From contig CAJTMS010000009.1 of NCBI GenBank assembly GCA_910577155.1, positions 1 to 21,121 of the forward strand: DNA of 21,121 nt. Direction: 5' to 3'. This DNA comes from an uncultured Mailhella sp. Lineage in GTDB: Bacteria; Desulfobacterota; Desulfovibrionia; Desulfovibrionales; Desulfovibrionaceae. This document shows positions 1 through 7,414 of the stretch, piece after piece (the stretch's first letter is position 1; each line of letters starts with the position of its first letter). The translations under genes and the position numbers were made by a program. Under the pieces are notes generated by a model, which searched no databases, was not told the DNA's origin, and saw only the letters and a program-made list of their open reading frames with translations.

Positions 1-41
1 AAAAATAATCAGCATTTATATTTTTATAACATTCTATTTTT

Positions 42-91
42 TATAGTTAAAATAAAAATTGCATGAAAAATGCATATTCAAAACCGGAGGG
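42..91 (+). promoter_or_regulatory. Candidate -10 element and Shine-Dalgarno for the first gene
   Basis: A TATAGT hexamer at 42-47 resembles a sigma-70 -10 box in a very AT-rich upstream stretch. No good -35 is visible at the right distance. A strong GGAGGG ribosome-binding site lies at 86-91, five bases before the ATG at 97, and this decides the start of the 98-aa gene over the earlier in-frame ATG at 70. Confidence 0.3.
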
Positions 92-96
92 AAAAT

Positions 97-393
97 ATGA
101 GTTCAATACATTATGATTTTATACGTCCAAAGGTAAATTTTGAAGTTGAAGCAAATACTTTTGCCATTCCTAAGCCTGAATATGCTTTTACCAATGATTT
201 TTGCATCGGACAAGACGCAGGCTATATTTTGAAAAAAAGGGCTATGATTGTTGATTTATGGAATTTGGTTCCCGATACAGCCATGGAAAAATCTTCAGCT
301 CTTGACGGAGAATTATTTTTTGACTTACCTGTTATTTATAATAACAGCATGGACGGACATCCTTCTTTTGATAAGCAAATTCCTATTCAATAG
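97..393 (+). CDS. Hypothetical protein, 98 aa, orphan
   Basis: I do not recognise this protein. I start it at the ATG at 97 rather than the in-frame ATG at 70, because GGAGGG sits just upstream of 97. The product is soluble-looking and acidic to neutral, without a signal peptide, transmembrane helix or repeat. It contains several aromatic/proline patches (for example IPKPEYAF and DLPVIYNN) and one cysteine. An overlapping reading frame (248-478) ends in an ATGA with the next gene but looks like a frame shadow. The gene is separated from the glutaredoxin-like gene downstream by about 80 bases, so it may be a separate transcript. It is probably a real gene because of the strong ribosome-binding site and codon use like its neighbours, but no function can be offered. 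Confidence 0.6.
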   Translation: MSSIHYDFIRPKVNFEVEANTFAIPKPEYAFTNDFCIGQDAGYILKKRAMIVDLWNLVPDTAMEKSSALDGELFFDLPVIYNNSMDGHPSFDKQIPIQ

Positions 394-474
394 CAGGACG
401 ATTTTTTACTATACTTCTTTTCTGCTCTGTGATAATTGTAACATATCAGGTTGCAGGAAGGAGAGTAAATCCGT

Positions 475-903
475 ATGACTGAAGGTATGTTGGTTGTTAT
501 TGGGCTCGTTTTTATTGCCGCCATTCTCACCGGTATGATTACGAAAAAAAATTCTTCAAGAAATCATGATGAAAACGGCATTCCTTTTGGATTTGAAGAA
601 AATTATGCACTTGCCCTTGAGCCCTGTAAAGACGGCAAAACGCTTTTATATGATTTAACAACATGCCGTCATTGTGCCAGATTACAGGAATTTTTAACCT
701 TGCATGGTATTGATTATACTGATGTTGTTGTTGATAAATATATTGGCAAAGCACGTGCTGAAATTGTTAATAAATTAAAATCATATAATCCCAGAGCCTC
801 ATTTCCAACGGCTGTTTTTCCTGACGGAACTGTTATTATCGGATACAGGGAGACGCTTTTATTGGAAGCTGTTGAACGTATGAAAAAAGCAGAACAAAAT
901 TAG
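475..903 (+). CDS. Membrane-anchored glutaredoxin-like thiol oxidoreductase
   Basis: The 142-aa product has a hydrophobic N-terminal segment (about residues 5-22) followed by a basic patch, so it is probably anchored in the inner membrane with the following domain cytoplasmic. The rest is a thioredoxin-fold glutaredoxin domain. The visible signs are a redox motif C64-R-H-C67 after a beta strand, and a likely cis-proline at P111 in the stretch SFPTAVFPDGTVIIGY, which is typical of the glutathione-binding loop of glutaredoxins. The family reduces disulfides or glutathione-mixed disulfides, and the CxxC supports a dithiol mechanism; the substrate is unknown. The ribosome-binding site is a GGAG-type sequence about ten bases before the ATG. 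The Sel1-repeat gene follows after 9 bases, so the two are likely co-transcribed. An extra cysteine (C51) lies between the anchor and the active site. Confidence 0.8.
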   Translation: MTEGMLVVIGLVFIAAILTGMITKKNSSRNHDENGIPFGFEENYALALEPCKDGKTLLYDLTTCRHCARLQEFLTLHGIDYTDVVVDKYIGKARAEIVNKLKSYNPRASFPTAVFPDGTVIIGYRETLLLEAVERMKKAEQN

Positions 904-912
904 GTAGTTTTC

Positions 913-1626
913 ATGGATTTCACATCACAAAACGAAGAAAAGCAATATAAAAAATGGTTGAAAGAATCACCTTTCAATACTGTTTCCCATACCGCATTTA
1001 ACCACGCAATTCCAAGTGAAGAGGATTTACTTAGAATTTTTCGTAAAGATAAGGAACTGATAAAAAGCAAAAATTTTATTCCTTTTCATGAATTTTATGC
1101 TGATACTTTTATCAAATTTTTACCGCAGCCATTGACGGAGGAACAGGAACAGCTTTTAAATTCACTGACATGGCGCTATATTGCACAAAAAATTGAAGCT
1201 ATGAATAAACTGCTCAAGCATGCCTATGAGCTGCTTGATAAAAACGAAAAACAAAAAGCTGTTGAAATTATTAAAACCCTTGCAGAAGCAGGGCATCCTG
1301 AAGCCTGTTATCTTATGGCAGCTTTCAGCATGCAAGGACAGATTCTTCCCCGCAATACAGAAACAATTTTAAAATATGCACAAAAAGCACAGCAATTTGT
1401 CAGCCACCCACGGACAAACCTTATCTTAGCGGGTTTATACTATGAGGGATATGGTGTTGAGCGAAATCCTAAAAAAGCTGTTTCCCTTATTTTGGACGCA
1501 GAACGTCATGCACAGGAAGATCCGACTGTGTATCCTATTCTTGCAGAATATTATCAGGATGGTTATATCGTGGGACGTGATGTGGAAAAAGCAGCTGTTT
1601 ATGCCTATCGTTCTGAAGGAATATAG
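913..1626 (+). CDS. Sel1-like (TPR-type) repeat protein
   Basis: The 237-aa product has a charged N-terminal part (about residues 1-110, unassigned) and a C-terminal helical-repeat part. Two fairly clear Sel1-like repeats are visible: one around residues 165-200 with LAGLYYEGYGVERNPKKAV, and one around 204-237 with LAEYYQDGYIVGRDVEKAA. A weaker copy lies at about 115-160. Sel1 repeats are alpha-helical hairpins that mediate protein-protein contacts. There is no signal peptide, so it is presumably cytoplasmic, unlike many secreted Sel1 proteins. The start follows the glutaredoxin gene by 9 bases with a weak AGG-type ribosome-binding site, which suggests an operon. The protein stops soon after the third repeat with no capping domain. 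Partner and role are unknown. Confidence 0.75.
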   Translation: MDFTSQNEEKQYKKWLKESPFNTVSHTAFNHAIPSEEDLLRIFRKDKELIKSKNFIPFHEFYADTFIKFLPQPLTEEQEQLLNSLTWRYIAQKIEAMNKLLKHAYELLDKNEKQKAVEIIKTLAEAGHPEACYLMAAFSMQGQILPRNTETILKYAQKAQQFVSHPRTNLILAGLYYEGYGVERNPKKAVSLILDAERHAQEDPTVYPILAEYYQDGYIVGRDVEKAAVYAYRSEGI

Positions 1627-1686
1627 CCTGCATAAAAATCAGTTTCCCGTTTAATCTCTAATATTTTTATGAAAAGCTCATTATTT

Positions 1687-1703
1687 TCTCATAAAGAATG
1701 AGA
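1687..1703. terminator. Weak hairpin between convergent Sel1 and Nudix genes
   Basis: TCTCAT and ATGAGA form a 6-bp stem around a 5-base loop, extendable by G-T pairs. It lies in the 88-base gap between the convergent genes ending at 1626 and 1715. A run of five T appears eight bases after the stem on the plus strand. This is a weak candidate for a bidirectional terminator; the stem is short and the T run is displaced. Confidence 0.3.
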
Positions 1704-1714
1704 GGATACCGTTT

Positions 1715-2266
1715 TTAAAAAAGCCAGTTTGCTCGTTTTGCCCACGTAATAATAGGATTAAAAATATCCGGAGCATAGGCAAGAAGTCCATTTAATTCCT
1801 CTTTATCAACAAACATGGCATCTTGGATTTTTTCTTCATTATAGCGAAAAGTTCCGGAAAACGGTCCGGCACGGAAAACTGTTGCCGTAACGGAAGTATC
1901 CCCTTGCAAGTAGGGAAGAGTCGTTATTTCGTGCATTTTTATGCTGTCGTCAATATAAAAATTTTCCTGTAACTCTTTATAAGCTGTTCCTTCTGCGCTT
2001 TCACCCGCAAAAACTATCCCATAACAAGGAAATTCCCAGAGAGGATTGGTTTCCGATGTCTTTTTTTTGACAAATAATATACGATTTTTTTTATCTTTTA
2101 ATACGACAAAAATAATACGATGCCGCATTTTTTTCTTCTTTACAATATGCTCGGGCATGAGTAAAAAAGGAAGACCCGCGTTATCTGTAATTTCTACAAG
2201 ATTTTTTCTTGCTTCTTCATTCAGCAAATAGGGGAAATCATCATCGGTTATACGAGGTTTATTCAT
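1715..2266 (-). CDS. Nudix-fold protein with degenerate Nudix box
   Basis: The 183-aa product resembles Nudix hydrolases: a basic strand region (RHRIIFVVLKDKKNRILFVKK), a proline-containing segment (LWEFPCYGIVFAGES) and a Nudix-box-like helix. Against the consensus GX5EX7REUXEEXGU, the box reads G-x5-E-x7-K-E-L-Q-E-N-F-Y-I. Arg is therefore Lys, the last Glu of EE is Asn, and the conserved Gly is Tyr. The family hydrolyses nucleoside diphosphates linked to another group, using Mg held by those glutamates, so activity here may be weak, altered or lost. The stretch AKRANWLF ends the protein. The ATG at 2266 has AGGA six bases upstream, inside the rimI coding region. The gene diverges from rimI with overlapping start codons. 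The Nudix fold is likely; the substrate is unknown. Confidence 0.7.
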   Translation of the reverse strand: MNKPRITDDDFPYLLNEEARKNLVEITDNAGLPFLLMPEHIVKKKKMRHRIIFVVLKDKKNRILFVKKKTSETNPLWEFPCYGIVFAGESAEGTAYKELQENFYIDDSIKMHEITTLPYLQGDTSVTATVFRAGPFSGTFRYNEEKIQDAMFVDKEELNGLLAYAPDIFNPIITWAKRANWLF

Positions 2267-2276
2267 GGATTATCCT
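2254..2276. promoter_or_regulatory. Shared CATG start with interlocked ribosome-binding sites
   Basis: The ATG of the Nudix gene (2266-2264, minus) and the ATG of rimI (2265-2267, plus) overlap within the palindrome CATG at 2264-2267. The rimI ribosome-binding site (GAGG, 2254-2257) lies in Nudix coding sequence. The Nudix site (AGGA on the minus strand, 2276-2273) lies in rimI coding sequence. Both spacings are normal (7 and 6 bases), which supports both starts. The promoters, if separate, must lie inside the opposing genes. Confidence 0.6.
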
Positions 2277-2696
2277 GTTACAGCATTACATGAAAAACAT
2301 ATAAAAAGCGTTGCTGTTCTTGAAAAGCGTTGTTTTCCCTGTCCGTGGAGTGAGGCACAATTTCATGCTGCACTGCAAGATAAGTTTATAGAACTTTTTG
2401 GCATTTGTACAGCAGAAGAAACAGTTATTGCGTATCTGCTCTGCAGCAGTATTAATGATTATGCTGAAATTTTGAATATTGCAACACACCCGGATTTTCG
2501 CCAAAAAGGACTGGCAAAAAAACTCCTTACATTTTGGCTTGCCCAAGATCATATCCAAAAAGCCCATATTATTTTAGAAGTACGGGCAAAAAATATTCCC
2601 GCTCAAAATCTTTACACCCAATGTGGCTTTAAACAAATCCACTGCAGAAAAAACTATTACGGAGACGATGACGCGCTTGTTATGGCGTTGAATTAA
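2265..2696 (+). CDS. rimI: RimI-type ribosomal-protein alanine N-acetyltransferase (GNAT)
   Basis: The 143-aa product has the length and order of motifs of RimI, which acetylates the N-terminal alanine of ribosomal protein S18 with acetyl-CoA. Visible are the N-terminal segment LEKRCFPCPWSEAQF (about 19-33), and the acetyl-CoA-binding motif A, LNIATHPDFRQKGLAKKLL (about 70-88), with R79-Q-K-G-L-A. The pair E105 (in LEVR) and Y117 (in NLYTQCGF) correspond to the proposed general base and acid of RimI. The C-terminal RKNYYGDDDALVM (128-140) is characteristic of the family. In many bacteria rimI lies beside tsaB; here it stands alone, divergent from the Nudix gene and convergent with recN. The start is set by GAGG seven bases upstream. 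A different GNAT substrate cannot be excluded. Confidence 0.88.
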   Translation: MDYPVTALHEKHIKSVAVLEKRCFPCPWSEAQFHAALQDKFIELFGICTAEETVIAYLLCSSINDYAEILNIATHPDFRQKGLAKKLLTFWLAQDHIQKAHIILEVRAKNIPAQNLYTQCGFKQIHCRKNYYGDDDALVMALN

Positions 2697-2714
2697 CTTG
2701 TTATTTGTGTAATG

Positions 2715-2739
2715 AGCAAAAAAGTTAAAACTTCTTGCT
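2715..2739. terminator. Imperfect hairpin between convergent rimI and recN
   Basis: AGCAA (2715-2719) pairs with TTGCT (2735-2739), with a further AAGT/ACTT core inside after a small bulge. The hairpin sits in the 62-base gap between the two stop codons. On the minus strand the stem carries a run of T within its descending arm. It is a plausible but weak bidirectional terminator. Confidence 0.3.
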
Positions 2740-2758
2740 GTTATGAGCCCTACAAAAT

Positions 2759-4351
2759 TTATTCTTTGCCCGCCATACGTTCCAGTTCTTTTTGTTTTTG
2801 TTCTTCGTTTAATCGTACACAACGGCTATACGTTTCATCGCCAATAAATTCTTTGGTAATTAAAAAATGATTTTGTCCGCGCACAGCAAGCTGCGGCCAG
2901 TGCGTAATCAAAAGCATTTGCCGTTTTTCTGCCAATGCTGACAAGCGTTCTGCAACACGGTTCAATGTTATTCCGCCAACACCTGCGTCCACTTCATCAA
3001 AAATAAGGGTGGCATCTTCGTATTGAGATTGCTGTAATCCGATAACTGCCAGTAAAAAACGGGATAATTCACCGCCGGAAGCAATTTTATCAAGAGGCTG
3101 CGGGTGTTGCCCAGGGTTTGGCGCCCATAAGAGGCGCACTGTTTTTTCTATGCAAGGCTCAAGGCTTTCTTTGAGAAGAGAATGTTCAACAAATTCAGGG
3201 AGAACCTGTACTTTTTCAGAAAAACCAAGACCTCTTAATTCTTCCTGTAATGCTGTACAAAAAATAGCTGCAGCCTTTTCTCTTGCCTGATTGGTTTTTA
3301 TCAATACTTCTTGCAATTCATGGGTTAAGCGTTTTTCTTTTTTCTCTATATTTTTAATATCAAGCCCACAGGCATCAAGAAAAGAAAGATTTTCTTCAAC
3401 TTCTTCTTTAAGGGTTAAAATCTGTTCGATAGAACGATTTAATTTGCGTTTTAATTGTGCCAATTGATAAAGACGGGATTCAATATCATTAAGCGTCATG
3501 TCACTCTCAACTTCAGGGCTCGGAACATTTCTGAATTTATTGCTTAATTCTTTTACTTCTTCCTGAAAATTGAGGAGTGCATCATAGGCAGTATCCATAT
3601 CATGATCAAAGTCACTGTCTTTAGTCAATGTGGAAATAATCCGCTCCAATTGATTTAATGCTTGGATGAGCCCGGCAGAACCGTCTGTTCCAAATAAAAT
3701 TTCCAGCCCTTCATCATAGGCATGTTGAATATGGTCAATACTTTTAAATTGCTGACGCAGCGTTTCCAGAGTTTCTTCTTCTCCCTGTTCCGGATTAACT
3801 TTTTCAATTTCTGCCTGCTGCATTTCCAAAAGTTCCCGTTTATCATTCAGCGTTTCAATTTTAGCAAGCAGTGCTTGTTTTTCCTGAATACAATTTTTGA
3901 GAGCTTTTAAATGTTCTTCTTTTTGCTGCAGCAGGGTTTTATCTTCAATAAAATCATCAACAAGGCTTGCTTGAAAACCGGGCTGTAAAAGGCGCTGCTG
4001 TCCGTGCTGTCCCACATGCAAAAGGAACATAGGACGAAGTTCTTTCATTGTTTCCAGCGTGCTCACATTGCCATTGAGGAAAAAACGGCTTCGTCCCGTT
4101 TCTGCAATGAGTTCACGCCGAAGCATATATTCTGTTTCACCAATATAAAAAATAGCTTCAACTTGGGCTTTTTCTTTTCCGTTTCGCACCATGTCAGCAG
4201 TTAATTTTTCCCCCAGCAAAAATTGAATGGCTTTTAATATAAAAGTTTTCCCGGCACCGGTTTCACCCGTTAATACGTTCATGCCTTTTGTAAAATCAAG
4301 TTCCGTATCATCAATCAATGCCAAATCACGAATTCGTAAATATTCTAACAT
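2759..4351 (-). CDS. recN: DNA repair protein RecN (SMC-like ATPase)
   Basis: The 530-aa product is close to the usual RecN length of about 550. RecN is an SMC-like ATPase that acts in double-strand break repair. The N-terminal half-domain begins MLEYLRIRDLALID and has Walker A G29-ETGAGKT36. A central region rich in Glu, Lys, Leu and Gln (about 135-400) is the coiled coil. The C-terminal half-domain has the ABC signature SGGELSR at about 425-431 and Walker B LIFDEVDAGVGG with D452-E453, followed by the THxPQ-like switch (THWPQLA). The ATG at 4351 has GAGG five bases upstream. It is the last gene of a minus-strand run, 25 bases after the second ABC permease. I see no LexA-type box immediately upstream, so SOS control, if any, would act from further up the run. 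Confidence 0.95.
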   Translation of the reverse strand: MLEYLRIRDLALIDDTELDFTKGMNVLTGETGAGKTFILKAIQFLLGEKLTADMVRNGKEKAQVEAIFYIGETEYMLRRELIAETGRSRFFLNGNVSTLETMKELRPMFLLHVGQHGQQRLLQPGFQASLVDDFIEDKTLLQQKEEHLKALKNCIQEKQALLAKIETLNDKRELLEMQQAEIEKVNPEQGEEETLETLRQQFKSIDHIQHAYDEGLEILFGTDGSAGLIQALNQLERIISTLTKDSDFDHDMDTAYDALLNFQEEVKELSNKFRNVPSPEVESDMTLNDIESRLYQLAQLKRKLNRSIEQILTLKEEVEENLSFLDACGLDIKNIEKKEKRLTHELQEVLIKTNQAREKAAAIFCTALQEELRGLGFSEKVQVLPEFVEHSLLKESLEPCIEKTVRLLWAPNPGQHPQPLDKIASGGELSRFLLAVIGLQQSQYEDATLIFDEVDAGVGGITLNRVAERLSALAEKRQMLLITHWPQLAVRGQNHFLITKEFIGDETYSRCVRLNEEQKQKELERMAGKE

Positions 4352-4376
4352 ATGAACCTCATACTTGGGCGTTCTT

Positions 4377-5204
4377 TCAGTCCTTATTTTTCAATCTGGG
4401 ATCAAAAATATCGCGCAAACTTTCCCCCAATAAATTATAGCCAAGCACGGTAATAAAAATGGCAAGTCCGGGAAAAAGAGAAAGCCATGGGGCATTACTT
4501 AAAACATCTTTGCCGTCTAAAAGCATATTTCCCCAGCTTGGATAGGGGGGCTGGACACCAAGTCCCAAAAAACTCAAGGAAGATTCCACTAAAATTGCCC
4601 CTGCAATACCCAGTGTGGCAGAAACAAGAACAGGAGCCAACGTATTTGGTAAAATATGCACAAATAAAATGCGAGCTTTGCCCGCCCCGGAAAGCCGAGT
4701 GGCAAGAATAAAGTCCCGTTCCCGCAATGACAGGGTTTCTGCCCGTACAAGTCTTGTCAATCCTGTCCATGACGTCAGTCCGATAACAATCATGATATTC
4801 GTCATGCTTGGCTCTAAAAAAGCAATAACGGCTAAAATAAGAAAAAAAGAAGGAAAACAAAGCATAATATCAACAATACGCATGATAATTTCATCGACAA
4901 TACCGCCAAAATATCCGGAAATAAGTCCCAACGTCACCCCAATCAGAGAAGAAATACCTACAGCAATAAAACCAACCCACAGCGAAACCCTTGCCCCATA
5001 TAAAAGCCTTGTAAAAATATCGCGTCCAATGGCGTCTGTTCCCAGTAAATGTTCAGAGCTGGGGCTTAATAAAATCATATCCACATTAGGTTCAGTAGGG
5101 GAGTAAGGAGATAAAAATGGAGCAAACAAAGCAAGAAATGCCATAAAAAGTACTATGCCTGCTCCAAGAAAAAATAAAAAATGCCGTTTAATTATTGTTA
5201 TCAT
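4377..5204 (-). CDS. ABC transporter permease, DppC/OppC type
   Basis: The product (275 aa from the chosen start) is an inner-membrane permease of the peptide/nickel ABC importer family. Visible are the N-terminal membrane segment FLFFLGAGIVLFMAFLALFAPFL, the conserved periplasmic segment LLGTDAIGRDIFTRLLYGAR, and the EAA loop around ETLSLRERDFILATRLSGAG with the following HILPN, which contacts the ATPase. The C-terminus SLSFLGLGVQPPYPSWGNML...DIFDPRL is typical of DppC. I start at the ATG at 5204 because an AGGAAAAGAGGA ribosome-binding region lies just upstream. The earlier in-frame start at 5267 would run far into the dppB-like gene. The gap to the partner permease is 14 bases. No ATPase or binding protein lies in the window, so the substrate (peptide, nickel or other) cannot be read. 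Confidence 0.88.
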   Translation of the reverse strand: MITIIKRHFLFFLGAGIVLFMAFLALFAPFLSPYSPTEPNVDMILLSPSSEHLLGTDAIGRDIFTRLLYGARVSLWVGFIAVGISSLIGVTLGLISGYFGGIVDEIIMRIVDIMLCFPSFFLILAVIAFLEPSMTNIMIVIGLTSWTGLTRLVRAETLSLRERDFILATRLSGAGKARILFVHILPNTLAPVLVSATLGIAGAILVESSLSFLGLGVQPPYPSWGNMLLDGKDVLSNAPWLSLFPGLAIFITVLGYNLLGESLRDIFDPRLKNKD

Positions 5205-5218
5205 TCCTCTTTTCCTGC

Positions 5219-6223
5219 CTATTTTCCCGTTTGCATTGAAATTCTTGGATCTGCAAGCCGATAACAAAAATCTGCCAGTAAATTTCCCGCAAGAGTGAGT
5301 ATTGCCCCAAAAACAAGGTTACCCATAATAAGGGGATAATCCCTTGCCATGACAGCATTATAAAATAATTGCCCAAGCCCGGGGAGTGCAAAAATACTTT
5401 CAATAATAACACTGCCGCCAATGAGCCCGGGAATAGATAAGCCAAGCAGTGTAATGACGGGAAGCAGGGCATTTCTGAGAGCATGCTTATAAATAATCAT
5501 CCTGTAGGTCAGCCCCTTTGCTTTTGCTGTCAAAATAAAATCCTGACGCAAAACCTCGAGCATGGACGAACGTAAAAAACGGGAAGTTCCTGCAATTGCC
5601 CCAAGAGTTGAAACAATAACCGGTAAAATCAAATGATGCATAACATCAAGGCATTGTTCCGGAAAGGATAATTCATGAAAATTTAAACTTGTTATCCCGG
5701 AAAGGGGCACAAGGCTATGCTCAATCCCCAGATACAGCATCAAAAGCAGGGCAAGCCAAAAGCCCGGCATGGCAAAACCTAAAAAAACTAAAAACGTAAA
5801 GAACTTATCAATAAATTTCCCCTGATGAACAGCAGAAATAATCCCAACGGGAAGAGCAAGCAGCAAGGCAAGAACCAATGAAATAACATTTAATCCCACG
5901 GTCAAAGGCAGGCGTTCAACAATTTTATCAATAACAGGACGCCCGTCACCGGATAGAGAATTGCCGAAATCAAATTGTATTAAGCGTGAAAGCCAGTCAT
6001 AATACTGTATATAAATAGGTTTATCCAGTCCGTACAGTGCATTGAGTTTTTCACGGTATGCTTCATTGACAAGGGGATTTAAACTGGTTTGCATGTCTGT
6101 TGGAGAACCGGGTGCTAAATGCATAACAAAAAAACTAATAAGGGTAATTCCTAAAAAAATAAGCATTATCCATAAGAGTTTTTTTGACAGGTAAAAAACA
6201 GAATGAACCAAAGAAGACTGCAA
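5219..6223 (-). CDS. ABC transporter permease, DppB/OppB type
   Basis: The 334-aa product is the partner permease of the preceding entry. It has the standard N-terminal membrane segment ending FFVMHLAPGSPTD, the periplasmic segment LYGLDKPIYIQYYDWLSRLIQFDFGNSL, multiple transmembrane helices, and the EAA loop MLEVLRQDFILTAKAKGL followed by ALRNALLPVIT. It ends with LADPRI, as DppB proteins do. The start is a TTG at 6223: an AAGGAG site at 6237-6232 lies eight bases upstream, and the only codon between it and the upstream gene's stop is TCA. The ribosome-binding site therefore sits inside the end of the RdgC-like C-terminal gene, which points to co-transcription. The two permeases presumably form a heterodimer that works with an ATPase and a binding protein encoded elsewhere. 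Confidence 0.88.
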   Translation of the reverse strand: MQSSLVHSVFYLSKKLLWIMLIFLGITLISFFVMHLAPGSPTDMQTSLNPLVNEAYREKLNALYGLDKPIYIQYYDWLSRLIQFDFGNSLSGDGRPVIDKIVERLPLTVGLNVISLVLALLLALPVGIISAVHQGKFIDKFFTFLVFLGFAMPGFWLALLLMLYLGIEHSLVPLSGITSLNFHELSFPEQCLDVMHHLILPVIVSTLGAIAGTSRFLRSSMLEVLRQDFILTAKAKGLTYRMIIYKHALRNALLPVITLLGLSIPGLIGGSVIIESIFALPGLGQLFYNAVMARDYPLIMGNLVFGAILTLAGNLLADFCYRLADPRISMQTGK

Positions 6224-6226
6224 TGA

Positions 6227-6778
6227 TTATGCTCCTTGTGAAATATCGTGATGTATCCATGTATTTATGGCAATAACTTCCTCTTTCCACGCCTGTTCAG
6301 AAAGCCGAATTTCAAGAAACTGCCTGTATACCTCATCAATGAGCTCCAAACCTTCAGTAATAAACTGCATTTTTATATAAAAAGTTGCGTCTTCATCTGC
6401 TTCATTTTCACTTTCTTTGCTGATGGCAGGTGTTTTAAAGGAATTAAGAGAAAAATCTTCTGCTTTTAAAGAAACCTGCCAGACCATTTCATCTTTATAA
6501 AAACTTACAAGTGCACGGACAACTTTTTTTCCTGTAGAGAGCCCAAGCCTTGCTTCACGCAGCGGAGAAAAAGAACCTGATACCGATGCTGTTTCCTGAT
6601 GATCGCCTTCACCGCCTCGGACAACCAAGCGCTGCTCAATCCTGACATGAAAACTATATGCTCCTGAACGTGCACGAAAAAGCCCGTCAGCATACTCGCT
6701 TCTGTACCATAACCAAGTAAGAAATTCCTGTCCCAATAAAATATCTATATTATCGCCAAGATAGGGTGCATCTGCCAT
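6227..6778 (-). CDS. RdgC-like protein, C-terminal half
   Basis: The 183-aa product resembles, by pattern, the C-terminal half of RdgC. The opening FLTWLWYRSE matches the position of the LTEWV segment. EQRLVVRGGEGDHQETASVSG and GKKVVRALVSFYKDEMVWQVS match the order of GGVIRAKKQDLTSEE and GKVVTKLALDWQQRIQFVM in E. coli RdgC as I remember it. The acidic stretch before a final helix (ESENEADEDATFYIKMQFITEGLELIDEVY) matches its C-terminus. RdgC is a ring-shaped dimer that binds DNA and restrains RecA. This gene lies in the same frame as the N-terminal half upstream, separated by a TAA and five codons, and has its own AAAGGA ribosome-binding site seven bases before the ATG. It could be a separate subunit or the detached half of a broken gene. 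No experimental function is claimed. Confidence 0.6.
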   Translation of the reverse strand: MADAPYLGDNIDILLGQEFLTWLWYRSEYADGLFRARSGAYSFHVRIEQRLVVRGGEGDHQETASVSGSFSPLREARLGLSTGKKVVRALVSFYKDEMVWQVSLKAEDFSLNSFKTPAISKESENEADEDATFYIKMQFITEGLELIDEVYRQFLEIRLSEQAWKEEVIAINTWIHHDISQGA

Positions 6779-6793
6779 GATATATTCCTTTAA

Positions 6794-7414
6794 TTAATCA
6801 ATATTAAACGTTGTTGGTTCAAGTTCATCAAGTTTATCTTCACAGCCTTGTCCTAAAATACTTTGGGCTAATGAATAGGGAAGTATTTGTTCAATCCGGA
6901 CATCAAAACTCCGCACAAAATACTCAGTAAACAAATCAATAAGTTTTCTTTGCACAGAAGCAAAATAAAGTGTTTTTTGTGAATAATCCCAAACAACTTC
7001 AAAAACAGCCGGGATAGGGAGCGTACGGGTGCGAAGGCGAAGCTTTACCTGTTCAATTATTTCCTTTTTCCTGTCTTTACTGATATATTTTTTCCCCAGT
7101 TCTGCCAATTTTTCCTCTTCCTGACGAAGAGCAATAGTGACATGCTTTTTGATAATGGCAGGAGCAACACGCCGCGTATCAACACGAAAAGCAAAAACAA
7201 GAAACTCTCCCTTGCGGGGGCTTGATTTTGAAAATTCTAAATCAAGCATATCATCAAAATTGGTCCAGCCATAGGCACGCTCATCAGCAGTATTATCAAT
7301 ATCCATGATAGCAAATTTACGGAGTATATCTTCAAAATTGTCATAAATTTCCGCTTTTACCTCATCAAGAATTTTAAAACGGGTAAAACTCGTGCTTGAT
7401 TTAAGAAAACTCAT
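6794..7414 (-). CDS. RdgC-like protein, N-terminal half
   Basis: The 206-aa product resembles the N-terminal and central parts of RdgC. Visible are MSFLKSSTSFTRFKI at the start, YGWTNF where E. coli has MGWVPP, and RVDTRRVAPAIIKKHV where it has RKEEKILPSPVIKQAL. A charged helix EEEKLAELGKKYISKDRKKEIIEQVK and a strand pair VFEVVWDYSQKTLYFAS match RFSQTMMWIDTVNGLIMVD. E. coli RdgC (303 aa) would be covered jointly by this gene and the next. Upstream, GAGG sits five to six bases before the ATG. The protein ends TTFNID at a TAA, and the frame then continues into the next gene after five codons. It is the first gene of the minus-strand run that continues with permeases and recN. Assignment rests on remembered alignment, so it is moderately sure. 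Confidence 0.65.
   Translation of the reverse strand: MSFLKSSTSFTRFKILDEVKAEIYDNFEDILRKFAIMDIDNTADERAYGWTNFDDMLDLEFSKSSPRKGEFLVFAFRVDTRRVAPAIIKKHVTIALRQEEEKLAELGKKYISKDRKKEIIEQVKLRLRTRTLPIPAVFEVVWDYSQKTLYFASVQRKLIDLFTEYFVRSFDVRIEQILPYSLAQSILGQGCEDKLDELEPTTFNID

Noticed and set aside
248..478. 76-aa plus-strand frame ending in ATGA with the glutaredoxin gene
   Set aside because: It overlaps the 98-aa gene, which has a much better ribosome-binding site, and its text is aromatic-rich without domain features. The ATGA contact appears to be chance.
5205..5267. Longer N-terminus for the DppC-like permease
   Set aside because: It would overlap the DppB-like gene by about 50 bases and adds a basic, non-membrane stretch; the ribosome-binding site supports 5204.
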